IMG/VR virus record: IMGVR_UViG_3300038424_000111
Location: 1 to 49,739 of that record
DNA: 49,739 nt
DNA from: a virus
Strand: one strand, 5' to 3'
The stretch's first letter is position 1; every line of letters begins with the position of its first letter. The translations under genes and the position numbers were made by a program. Under the pieces are notes generated by a model. The model was not told the DNA's origin. It ran no database searches and saw nothing but the letters and a program-made list of their open reading frames with translations. Of the stretch, positions 40,552 through 45,616 are shown one piece after another.

Positions 40552-40739
40552 TCATAGGACTCTTCTAAAATCTCTTGTTGGACAGACACGAGAACTCCAA
40601 TCACGGCAGCATAGCTCGTATCTCCACGGTGCTTGTCGATAGCTTTGTGCAGATCAGAATGCAATGCTTTCAGTTCTGAAGGCCGGTCAACCTTGTGGAG
40701 TTTGCGCTTGGGAAACTTCAGAAGTTTTAAGTCAGGCAA
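40548..40739 (-). CDS. Small hypothetical protein, TTG start
   Basis: 63 aa from TTG 40739, with a G-rich stretch upstream. Helical, with LKALHSDLHKAIDKHRGDTS and YAAVIGVLVSVQQEILEES. It is the first minus-strand gene downstream of the structured RNA region, 38 bp from the RNA's 3' end, so RNA and gene may be on one transcript. Function unknown. Confidence 0.5.
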   Translation of the reverse strand: MPDLKLLKFPKRKLHKVDRPSELKALHSDLHKAIDKHRGDTSYAAVIGVLVSVQQEILEESYE

Positions 40740-40777
40740 TGGCGGCCCCCCCCAAGCGCCATCGTGAAAAGCAAGTA

Positions 40778-41094
40778 ACTGGATTGAGGCAGGGAATCGA
40801 ACCCTGCATGATGTGGCCTTCTGAGCCTCTGCACCTTACCGTTTATGAGAGTTTAGGGCTTCTTTTGTCCGCCATTCTCGCTTTTACGAGTTAGCTTGCG
40901 GTCTTCCCCGCTAGGCTATTTATGGTAATTCGGGTTTATTCAACCCCTGGCCCTTTCGGTCATGCCACCAGACTTTCGCCTTCCGCTTATTACTCTCCGG
41001 CAATACAGACCATTGACACTCACATTCGGGCGAGCCCTCACCCGTCCACCTTCTTTCAGTACCAGCGTCTACCCCTTCCGCCACTCAATCCAGT
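40778..41094 (-). ncRNA. tRNA-Leu-like RNA with a large internal insertion
   Basis: Read on the minus strand. The ends pair perfectly over 11 bp (41094-41084 with 40788-40778), an extended acceptor stem. The D arm (41084-41065) reads GTGGCGGAAGGGGTAGACGC, an 18 of 20 match to the E. coli tRNA-Leu D arm. The T arm (40806-40790) is canonical: CAGGG, TTCGATT, CCCTG. About 260 nt separate the arms, instead of about 35. A long helix (GAGAGT/ACTCTC and TTGCCG/CGGTAA, 41003-40992 with 40852-40836) closes the insert. It is either an interrupted tRNA or a tRNA-mimicking ncRNA. Confidence 0.6.
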
Positions 41095-41113
41095 CAAATC
41101 AAATACCCTATTA

Positions 41114-41151
41114 GCCAGCTTCGCCAACTCGGGGCGTAATCCCAAGCTGGC
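41114..41151. other. Strong hairpin upstream of the tRNA-like RNA
   Basis: GCCAGCTT (41114-41121) and AAGCTGGC (41144-41151) give an 8-bp perfect stem with a 22-nt loop. No T run. It may be part of the same structured transcript or a protein site. Confidence 0.5.
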
Positions 41152-41158
41152 AGTTCAA

Positions 41159-41188
41159 GGCCCCTGGCGGGGTGCGGCATCAGGGGCC
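41159..41188. other. Second strong hairpin upstream of the tRNA-like RNA
   Basis: GGCCCCTG (41159-41166) and CAGGGGCC (41181-41188), 8 bp perfect, 14-nt loop. It lies seven bases from the preceding hairpin. Together they form a compact structured block with no open frame of interest between 40740 and 41247. Confidence 0.5.
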
Positions 41189-41247
41189 ACCAGAAAGGAG
41201 GATGAGTTGAGCGTTCGTGAGTATTGCAACAGACTAATGAAGTGATG

Positions 41248-41433
41248 TCAACGAGCGCGAAACTCCAGTAAACGATTAGCATTCTTTCGGCTTTCAACGA
41301 ATCCATTCACCGCATGTCTTACTAGAAAAGAAATCGACTCCCCCGTTCGTTCCTTTTCTTCCTCTAAAATTTCTACTTGGTAACTCGTAAGCCAGATGTT
41401 TTTCCGCTTCATTCCCTTTTCTTTAGCATTCAT
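41248..41433 (-). CDS. Ribbon-helix-helix DNA-binding protein
   Basis: 61 aa, GGGGGAGGAATAGGGACG before the ATG. The KRKNIWLTSYQVEILEEEKE strand/helix, then the turn ERTGESISFLVRHAVNGFVE, gives the beta-strand/helix/helix of the Arc-type fold with basic residues on the strand. A regulator: a back-to-back promoter pair and the leader of the winged-helix gene lie directly upstream, the likely target. Driven by its own good promoter at 41494-41522. Confidence 0.75.
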   Translation of the reverse strand: MNAKEKGMKRKNIWLTSYQVEILEEEKERTGESISFLVRHAVNGFVESRKNANRLLEFRAR

Positions 41434-41493
41434 CGTCCCTATTCCTCCCCCGCTTTTGAAAATCCATCTATGCGTTGCCCCTCTTGAGTGTCT

Positions 41494-41522
41494 ATTTTAC
41501 CCCTAATCCATTGACTTGTAAA
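41494..41522 (-). promoter_or_regulatory. Promoter for the ribbon-helix-helix gene
   Basis: Minus strand: -35 TTTACA (41522-41517), 17-bp spacer, -10 TAAAAT (41499-41494). Both boxes match sigma70 5 of 6. The predicted start is near 41487. Confidence 0.6.
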
Positions 41523-41533
41523 ATTCACCACTA

Positions 41534-41562
41534 TTGCGCTTTTTACCGTTTCTTGAGATAAT
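41534..41562 (+). promoter_or_regulatory. Promoter for the winged-helix gene leader
   Basis: -35 TTGCGC (41534-41539), 17-bp spacer, -10 GATAAT (41557-41562). The predicted start near 41569 gives a leader of about 98 nt that carries the pseudoknot. Confidence 0.55.
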
Positions 41563-41586
41563 AACGGGGAGTCGTACAAAACTTTA

Positions 41587-41661
41587 GCCTGGTTCGACGG
41601 ACGAAAGGGGGGACTCCTGAACGGTCCCCCGCCAGGCATAACTTCATAGCCTGTTCAGGAG
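41587..41661 (+). promoter_or_regulatory. Pseudoknot leader that sequesters the ribosome site
   Basis: Outer stem GCCTGG (41587-41592) with CCAGGC (41632-41637); inner hairpins TTCG/CGAA (41593-41605) and GGGGGAC/GTCCCCC (41608-41630). The loop of the last, with flanking base, CTCCTGAAC (41614-41622), is fully complementary to GTTCAGGAG (41653-41661), which contains the Shine-Dalgarno AGGAG of the gene starting at 41667. A three-way junction with a loop-to-SD pseudoknot is the logic of translational riboswitches and protein operators. Confidence 0.65.
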
Positions 41662-41666
41662 GCACC

Positions 41667-41981
41667 ATGGAAAAGAAAAGACCTTCAAAAAAAGCGTACT
41701 TCAAGACCCATCACAACATCATAGATTCGAATAACTTCCGAAGCCTTACTTACTCTTCCCAAATCTTGTACTTCCATCTCACCCGCCTTCAAAACTGGTA
41801 CTGCAACGGTAAACCAGGCACCTTCACACAACGGGATTGGCAACTAATTAATGAAACGGGGCTGGAACCACGAACAATTAAACGGTCGAGAAAGCAGCTT
41901 AAAGAAAGAGGTCTCATTGATACAAACAGGCAAGGGCCAAAAGGACCGACCGCTTACACCATCTTGCCACCCACTGAGTGA
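41667..41981 (+). CDS. Winged-helix protein, possible replication or early regulator
   Basis: 104 aa, CAGGAGGCACC before the ATG. A basic lead (EKKRPSKKAYFKTHHN) is followed by a winged-helix layout: a first helix FRSLTYSSQILYFHLTRL, recognition helix RTIKRSRKQLKERGLI and the wing DTNRQGPKGPTAYTIL. This resembles the N-terminal DNA-binding part of phage replication initiators, here without a further domain. GTGACA repeats begin at its 3' end, as expected for a protein that binds an origin or its own operator. Translation is probably controlled by the leader pseudoknot. Confidence 0.65.
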   Translation: MEKKRPSKKAYFKTHHNIIDSNNFRSLTYSSQILYFHLTRLQNWYCNGKPGTFTQRDWQLINETGLEPRTIKRSRKQLKERGLIDTNRQGPKGPTAYTILPPTE

Positions 41982-41982
41982 A

Positions 41983-42036
41983 GTGACACCTCTGTCACCT
42001 CAGAACCGTTCCTGAAGTGACAAAGTTGTGGTGACA
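41983..42036. repeat. GTGACA repeats after the winged-helix gene
   Basis: GTGACA at 41983, 42017 and 42031 and its inverse TGTCAC at 41993. The first pair makes GTGACA-CCTC-TGTCAC. Candidate binding sites for the upstream winged-helix protein. Confidence 0.5.
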
Positions 42037-42392
42037 AAAACGCCCCCACTTAATAAGAAAGAAGTATTAAGAAGGGAAAGCTGAATTAAACCCGCAAATG
42101 CGTGGGTGTGTGTGGGTGAGTTCTGCGAAAACGCTGTAGAGCCGGGACACCGGGGTCCGCTCCCCCTCCCACCCTCTCGGCGCAGACCACACCATCTAAG
42201 GGCTAACGCTCGCGCTAGAGCATGGACCCATGGGCATCCATGGGCGCTCATACGCTCACTTGGCAGGGTAGGCCATGGGGTAGCAAATTGGGTATACGCC
42301 TGTAGATTGGCTCTGGTGGCGGGTCGTTAGTTTACATAAGTTATATTATCAGGTTCTTAATTCCGTGAATTTAGGCACAAGTATACTGGTGG
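42037..42392. other. Non-coding region, possible replication origin
   Basis: No convincing gene. It holds GT-rich tract GTGGGTGTGTGTGGGTG (near 42102), three CCATGG sites with a 10-bp CCCATGGGCN-type repeat (42227-42246), then an AT-rich end (about 42330-42385) starting GTTTACATAAGTTATATTATC. Repeats next to an AT-rich stretch near an initiator-like gene are typical of origins. This is inference only. Confidence 0.35.
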
Positions 42393-42887
42393 CTAATCCG
42401 CGTCACCCTCCAGATCCGTCCACTCGGCTTCCTCGGCCTGGTCCTGAATGGCTGCCAAGCTCTCGGGATTGAACAGGCCGGCGAGTTGGGGCGATAGGAT
42501 TGCGGTGGCATTGACCTGAATGAACTGCTGCACAACCACACTCGGCGCGAGCGAGGGAGCGATGCCCACCGATTGCAGGACTCTATCGGCTATTTTGTGG
42601 GCTTGGTTGAGGAGTGGAGCATGGGCTGATTGTTCGATTGGTGGCACAGTGGCATAGATTGTTTTCGCGGAATCAACGCAGGCTATATTGATTTCAGTGG
42701 ATTTTGGGATCATGCGCTCGAAATAGTCGAGGGCGGCGGCTTCAGCCAATGGGCGCAACCGTTTCGCTCTTTCGTTGACCACTCGGCGGGATACTCCTGC
42801 CTGCTGTGCAATAAATCCTTGGGTATGTCCGGCTGCCAGGCCGTCGATGATAATCTGATCTGTTATTGGTTGTAATGGCTGTCCCAT
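42393..42887 (-). CDS. HTH protein, candidate small terminase
   Basis: 164 aa. A helix-turn-helix spans about 18-40 (LAAGHTQGFIAQQAGVSRRV then VNERAKRLRP). A helical middle follows (RMIPKSTEINIACVDSAKT, LLNQAHKIADRVLQSVG), then an acidic end WTDLEGDAD. Small terminase subunits combine a DNA-binding HTH, an oligomerisation helix set and a terminal peptide for the large subunit; this fits but is not proven. No ribosome site precedes the ATG; see the promoter at 42897. Confidence 0.55.
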   Translation of the reverse strand: MGQPLQPITDQIIIDGLAAGHTQGFIAQQAGVSRRVVNERAKRLRPLAEAAALDYFERMIPKSTEINIACVDSAKTIYATVPPIEQSAHAPLLNQAHKIADRVLQSVGIAPSLAPSVVVQQFIQVNATAILSPQLAGLFNPESLAAIQDQAEEAEWTDLEGDAD

Positions 42888-42896
42888 AGCGGATAT

Positions 42897-42924
42897 AGGG
42901 TACTACATACTGCTGGATTGTCAA
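42897..42924 (-). promoter_or_regulatory. Promoter for a near-leaderless transcript
   Basis: Minus strand: -35 TTGACA (42924-42919, perfect), 16-bp spacer, -10 TACCCT (42902-42897). The start would fall about three bases before the ATG at 42887, which lacks a Shine-Dalgarno. Confidence 0.5.
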
Positions 42925-42970
42925 ACCCGCCATGCGGAAATCAATATTATAACTAACCCACCCCACGCGT

Positions 42971-42988
42971 AGGGGGCCTTCGCCCCCT
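42971..42988 (-). other. GC hairpin after the 42994 gene
   Basis: AGGGGGC (42971-42977) and GCCCCCT (42982-42988), 7-bp stem, 4-nt loop, six bases past the stop of the HTH gene. It could end or protect that transcript although no T run follows. Confidence 0.5.
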
Positions 42989-42993
42989 CGCTC

Positions 42994-43182
42994 TCATTCC
43001 TCCACAGCCTTTTTAATCTGTCCACGCCGCCACAGCTCAATAAGCCGCGTATCACTCTCCCACCGGTCCCCGATCATCGCCATGGGAAATGCTAGATCCT
43101 GCCGCCACTTAAGAAGAGTCTCCCAGGACCGCCCCATGTACGCCTGTATCTGTTTTCTCCCCGAAAGCGCTGTGCTGTCCAT
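42994..43182 (-). CDS. Small HTH DNA-binding protein
   Basis: 62 aa, AAGGGGCT before the ATG. GRKQIQAYMGRSWETLLKWR with AFPMAMIGDRWESDTRLIEL resembles a winged HTH of the excisionase/small-terminase (Nu1) type. It is under the strong promoter at 43241 with tandem TTTACAATTC sites in the leader, so it may be part of an autoregulated early unit. Confidence 0.6.
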   Translation of the reverse strand: MDSTALSGRKQIQAYMGRSWETLLKWRQDLAFPMAMIGDRWESDTRLIELWRRGQIKKAVEE

Positions 43183-43210
43183 AGCCCCTTATCCCCATCT
43201 CATTCCAAGC

Positions 43211-43230
43211 TTTACAATTCTTTACAATTC
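43211..43230. repeat. Tandem TTTACAATTC sites between divergent promoters
   Basis: TTTACAATTC repeated without gap at 43211-43220 and 43221-43230. It lies just downstream of the leftward start and 5 bp from the rightward -35. Probable operator. The 8-mer TTTACAAT recurs at 45168, 45190 and on the minus strand at 49557-49550. Confidence 0.6.
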
Positions 43231-43235
43231 TCTTA

Positions 43236-43264
43236 TTGACATTATACCATTATGCCATTATCTT
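43236..43264 (+). promoter_or_regulatory. Rightward promoter for 43308
   Basis: -35 TTGACA (43236-43241, perfect), 17 bp, -10 TATCTT (43259-43264). Reads into the 95-residue gene. Confidence 0.55.
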
Positions 43265-43269
43265 GTAAT
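43241..43269 (-). promoter_or_regulatory. Leftward promoter for 43182
   Basis: -35 ATTACA (43269-43264), 17 bp, -10 TATAAT (43246-43241, perfect). It overlaps the rightward promoter, so the two compete. Confidence 0.6.
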
Positions 43270-43307
43270 CAACAAGGCAAAGAACCCCAACCAAAAAGGA
43301 GAAAACC

Positions 43308-43595
43308 ATGCAACTGACAGCCCTCGGGATTAGCACAGACCGAAACGAAGATGGAATCCGCCTTATCAGCGCCGAAGCAGGACGCTGGATTGAAGCCCCC
43401 TTGGATGGCATTACCGCAAACGAGATGGCCAGAGACTGCTTTTTCTTCCTGCTCGAAGCCGATGTGCCGGAAAAGTGGTTGGAAGCAGAAAACATCGAAA
43501 CTAAAATCTCTGATGCTCTCCAGAGAAATGACCCACAGGAGTATCTGGAAGCCATCAACGCGACGTGCATTCATGCCGCGAGTGAAGGAGACTAA
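43308..43595 (+). CDS. Hypothetical early protein
   Basis: 95 aa, AAAAAGGAGAAAACC before the ATG. Alpha/beta: QLTALGISTDRNEDGIRLI, then AGRWIEAPLDGITANEMARD and an acidic helical tail. No motif recognised. It forms a two-gene unit with the ribbon-helix-helix protein four bases downstream, and the pair resembles a protein plus its DNA-binding partner; a toxin-antitoxin or anti-host role is possible but unproven. Confidence 0.55.
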   Translation: MQLTALGISTDRNEDGIRLISAEAGRWIEAPLDGITANEMARDCFFFLLEADVPEKWLEAENIETKISDALQRNDPQEYLEAINATCIHAASEGD

Positions 43596-43598
43596 CCC

Positions 43599-43769
43599 AT
43601 GAAACGCACCGAACTCAGACTGCCCGATAGCATCTACGAAATGATCCGTGAACGAGCGCATGACTCGAGGATAAGCCAGAATCAGCTTATCAACCTACTC
43701 TTGGCCTATGCTCTCGCAAAACACATAACGCTCGACGACCTCAAAACAGCCGTGGGAAAATTCGACTAG
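43599..43769 (+). CDS. 56-residue ribbon-helix-helix protein
   Basis: GAAGGAGACTAACCC precedes the ATG. KRTELRLPDSIYEMIRERAH and SRISQNQLINLLLAYALAKH give the strand and two helices of an Arc/CopG-type dimer, with the strand Arg/Lys for DNA contact. Probable autorepressor of the divergent promoters at 43236-43269, where the tandem TTTACAATTC sits. Confidence 0.65.
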   Translation: MKRTELRLPDSIYEMIRERAHDSRISQNQLINLLLAYALAKHITLDDLKTAVGKFD

Positions 43770-43809
43770 CCTTGCTGATTCAGTTTTCAAAGAGACCCCG
43801 CTTCTATGA

Positions 43810-43899
43810 TCAGGCCGTTCCTCTTTTTTTTGAGGGCGGCTTGATGAGTTTAACGGGGATACATTTATTGCACAGTGTCCCAACTCTTCTCCACTTCAT
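43810..43899 (-). CDS. 29-residue microprotein
   Basis: ATG 43899 overlaps the upstream microgene TGA as ATGA. Reads MKWRRVGTLCNKCIPVKLI then KPPSKKRGTA, basic with a CxxC. Supported only by the overlap and by the ribosome site of its neighbour. Confidence 0.35.
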   Translation of the reverse strand: MKWRRVGTLCNKCIPVKLIKPPSKKRGTA

Positions 43900-43943
43900 G
43901 CCAAGCTGCACTGTTCCATTTCCTCGCGTTCATCCTCGGTCAT
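43896..43943 (-). CDS. 15-residue microprotein
   Basis: A very strong GGGAGGGAGGTGATAA site lies directly before ATG 43943; the product is MTEDEREEMEQCSLA. The acidic peptide could be a leader that couples translation of the next frame. Confidence 0.35.
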   Translation of the reverse strand: MTEDEREEMEQCSLA

Positions 43944-43968
43944 TTATCACCTCCCTCCCATAATGGAA

Positions 43969-44043
43969 TCACATACTTGCCGGGTGTACCGGACAAGGCG
44001 GTTTGCAAGTTCCAGCCCACGGCACATTGCAGGTACATTGCAC
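43969..44043 (-). CDS. 24-residue Cys-rich microprotein, GTG start
   Basis: GTG 44043 follows GAGGGGAGG by eight bases. The peptide carries CTCNVPWAGTCKPPCPVHP, a four-Cys, one-His pattern suited to one zinc ion. No other gene explains the 43770-44189 gap. Confidence 0.4.
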   Translation of the reverse strand: MQCTCNVPWAGTCKPPCPVHPASM

Positions 44044-44189
44044 TGGCATCACCTCCCCTCAAATTTCTTCCCGCCGCTAAGCTACAGTGTCTTTTTTTGA
44101 TAAATCCCGCATCAAAATTCTCCGGACGTATATTTTATCGGTTTCGCGGTTAAAATTGATTTAAAGGGTATTGTGGCACGTTGTGGCCC

Positions 44190-44600
44190 CTAAATCGCCT
44201 CAATGGTCAATTCGCAACGGGGGTTCTCTTTGTCGATCCCACCGAAGTCGAACCGGAATCCCGGCAAGATTTTAAAATTGTCGTCCTTGATTACACCCAA
44301 TTCCTTGAGCGCATCGCAGGTGAATTTATCTATTGCGGCTCCAAAATTCATCACATCGGCAGCTCGGTTTGTTTCGAAAAACAAGGTGTACGACAAACGA
44401 TATTGGACACCCTTAACTGGCATTGGCTGTTGAAAACAAACCGCCGTGAGCGCCGCTTGAACGTGCGCTTTAAAAAGCTCTTTGACCTTATTGCTGACCT
44501 GATGGTGCGCGTTGCGATACCAGTTCATATTTATGGGAATGAGCTTATCTTCCATCGTCTTCCTCGGATACCAAATCGCCAACGGCAGGATGATTTTCAT
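44190..44600 (-). CDS. RusA-like Holliday junction resolvase
   Basis: 136 aa, AAGGAGGGGCAAT before the ATG. RusA layout: an N-terminal strand (IILPLAIWYPRKT), NMNWYRNAHH, then RLSYTLFFETNRAADVMNFG, AIDKFTCDALKELGVIKDDN and the closing FDFGGIDKENPRCELTI. The catalytic acidic residues of RusA (the D-N/D-D set) are represented by AADVMNFGAAID and IKDDN. It cuts four-way junctions from recombination or replication, in line with the SSB and ATPase genes beside it. Confidence 0.8.
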   Translation of the reverse strand: MKIILPLAIWYPRKTMEDKLIPINMNWYRNAHHQVSNKVKELFKAHVQAALTAVCFQQPMPVKGVQYRLSYTLFFETNRAADVMNFGAAIDKFTCDALKELGVIKDDNFKILPGFRFDFGGIDKENPRCELTIEAI

Positions 44601-44611
44601 ATTGCCCCTCC

Positions 44612-44875
44612 TTAATCCCCGATTACCTCGGCAAATCTATCGGCCTCGTGTTTTTCGGCGTCTTGCTTGTCCGACCACTCGTCGCGCTCTTGGTTCACAG
44701 GCTTTGGTTTCGCACGTTTGGGCGACTGGGTAGCGAGCCGTTCGATTTCCTGAAGCAAAATCTTGACGTGCTTTCGGTACGTCATTTCATCGTCAAAAAG
44801 GAATCTCCTTTTTTTATAATTCTCTTCAATTTGCTCCAAACGATTAGTGATTTCCTGTTTTTCATCCTCACTCAT
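44612..44875 (-). CDS. Coiled-coil hypothetical protein
   Basis: 87 aa from ATG 44875 (GGGGGGAAGTG site). EKQEITNRLEQIEENYKKRRF and YRKHVKILLQEIERLATQSP form an antiparallel coiled coil; the C-terminus is acidic and basic mixed (DEWSDKQDAEKHEADRF). It is coupled to the upstream membrane microgene by TGATG overlap. Confidence 0.6.
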   Translation of the reverse strand: MSEDEKQEITNRLEQIEENYKKRRFLFDDEMTYRKHVKILLQEIERLATQSPKRAKPKPVNQERDEWSDKQDAEKHEADRFAEVIGD

Positions 44876-44967
44876 CACTTCCCCCCTATTCTGTACGCAA
44901 TCCAGCACAGCAAACAAACCGCCGCGAAAAAGCCCAGCAGGACTATAAAATCAGGCCAAAGAAGCAT
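44875..44967 (-). CDS. 30-residue membrane microprotein
   Basis: ATG 44967 lies five bases past the previous stop and the TGA overlaps the next ATG. The peptide MLLWPDFIVLLGFFAAVCLL then CWIAYRIGGK is a single membrane span with a basic end. Tight spacing on both sides favours a real cistron. Confidence 0.45.
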   Translation of the reverse strand: MLLWPDFIVLLGFFAAVCLLCWIAYRIGGK

Positions 44968-44972
44968 CGACG

Positions 44973-45137
44973 TTACATGCAGTTGTTGTAATAATCGTTC
45001 CATTGTTCTCGCCAGTATTCTTCAGCTTCATCCTGGCATTCGGGACAGAGCGTAGCCCAATTAAGAGCATCATCAACATAGGCAGTCCTCTGTCTCCTGC
45101 GTTCCGCACCTTCCTTACCGCACGATTGACAAATCAT
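44973..45137 (-). CDS. Small zinc-binding protein
   Basis: 54 aa from ATG 45137 (GGGAGATAAAG site), beginning MICQSCGKEGAERRR, then ALNWATLCPECQDEAEEYW. Two CxxC pairs form a zinc ribbon. It directly follows the repeats upstream of SSB in transcript order, so may be translated from the SSB message. Confidence 0.6.
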   Translation of the reverse strand: MICQSCGKEGAERRRQRTAYVDDALNWATLCPECQDEAEEYWREQWNDYYNNCM

Positions 45138-45166
45138 CTCTTTATCTCCCTTCAAAACGGCCCAAT

Positions 45167-45220
45167 GTTTACAATCCCCCACTCAAAAGTTTACAATCAT
45201 CGCATCAAATGTTTACTAAA
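45167..45220. repeat. GTTTAC repeats with exact 22-bp spacing
   Basis: GTTTACAATC at 45167-45176, GTTTACAATC at 45189-45198 and the partial GTTTACTAAA at 45211-45220. The 22-bp period (about two helical turns) puts the sites on the same face of DNA. They lie past the SSB gene end, inside the gap to the next gene. Confidence 0.6.
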
Positions 45221-45614
45221 ACGGAATCGAATCCTCTTCCTCCCCCGGGTGCCCGGGAAGACGCTCGTAACCGGGATTCCTGAACTCTTTGATGTTTTTG
45301 AACATTCCAGGTTTTAAACTCTTAGATATTTCGTCGGCCCGAATTTCTACAGTGCCTTGTGGCTTTCCCTTTTTGTCAATCCAGGCATCCACATTGAATA
45401 TTCGCCCGTTGATTCCCACTAAATCGCCTTGGAAAACATGAGTCTTCACAAGCTCGGCCAGGTCGTGCCAGGCGGAACACTTCACCCATATTTTCTTAGG
45501 GTTATCTGTTTTCCCCCCGTTAATCTGAACGATGAACTCCGCGACTGGGATTCCTCGAACTTCTTTCATCTCAGGAATCGCCCCCACAAAGCCCTTTAAA
45601 AAGAAATCAGCCAT
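45216..45614 (-). CDS. ssb: Single-stranded DNA-binding protein
   Basis: 132 aa. An OB-fold SSB: VGAIPEMKEVRGIPVAEFIV, WVKCSAWHDLAELVKTHV, GDLVGINGRIFNVDAW and GTVEIRADEI are strands 1 to 5 in order. It ends in the acidic tip EEEDSIPF, the conserved SSB tail that recruits partner proteins. Binds and protects ssDNA in replication and recombination. It is coupled to the ATPase gene upstream (2-bp gap). Confidence 0.85.
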   Translation of the reverse strand: MADFFLKGFVGAIPEMKEVRGIPVAEFIVQINGGKTDNPKKIWVKCSAWHDLAELVKTHVFQGDLVGINGRIFNVDAWIDKKGKPQGTVEIRADEISKSLKPGMFKNIKEFRNPGYERLPGHPGEEEDSIPF

Positions 45615-45616
45615 GT

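Noticed and set aside
40778-41094. Intact group I intron in tRNA-Leu, or tmRNA
   Set aside because: No 3' partner for the R-like P7 strand before the T arm; no tmRNA 5' signature or tag frame ending in Ala-Ala. Kept as an unclassified tRNA-like RNA.
40922-41245. 107-residue plus-strand frame
   Set aside because: It runs antisense through the tRNA-like RNA; proline- and serine-rich with no ribosome site.
41439-41639. 66-residue minus-strand frame
   Set aside because: It spans the promoters and pseudoknot leader, has no ribosome site, and starts at a hairpin; the DNA is explained by the regulatory elements.
42000-42251. 83-residue minus-strand frame
   Set aside because: No ribosome site, Arg/Gly/His-biased low-complexity translation, and it covers the GTGACA repeats.
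43695-43883. 62-residue minus-strand frame
   Set aside because: Overlaps the ribbon-helix-helix gene on the other strand and the microprotein frames, with no ribosome site.
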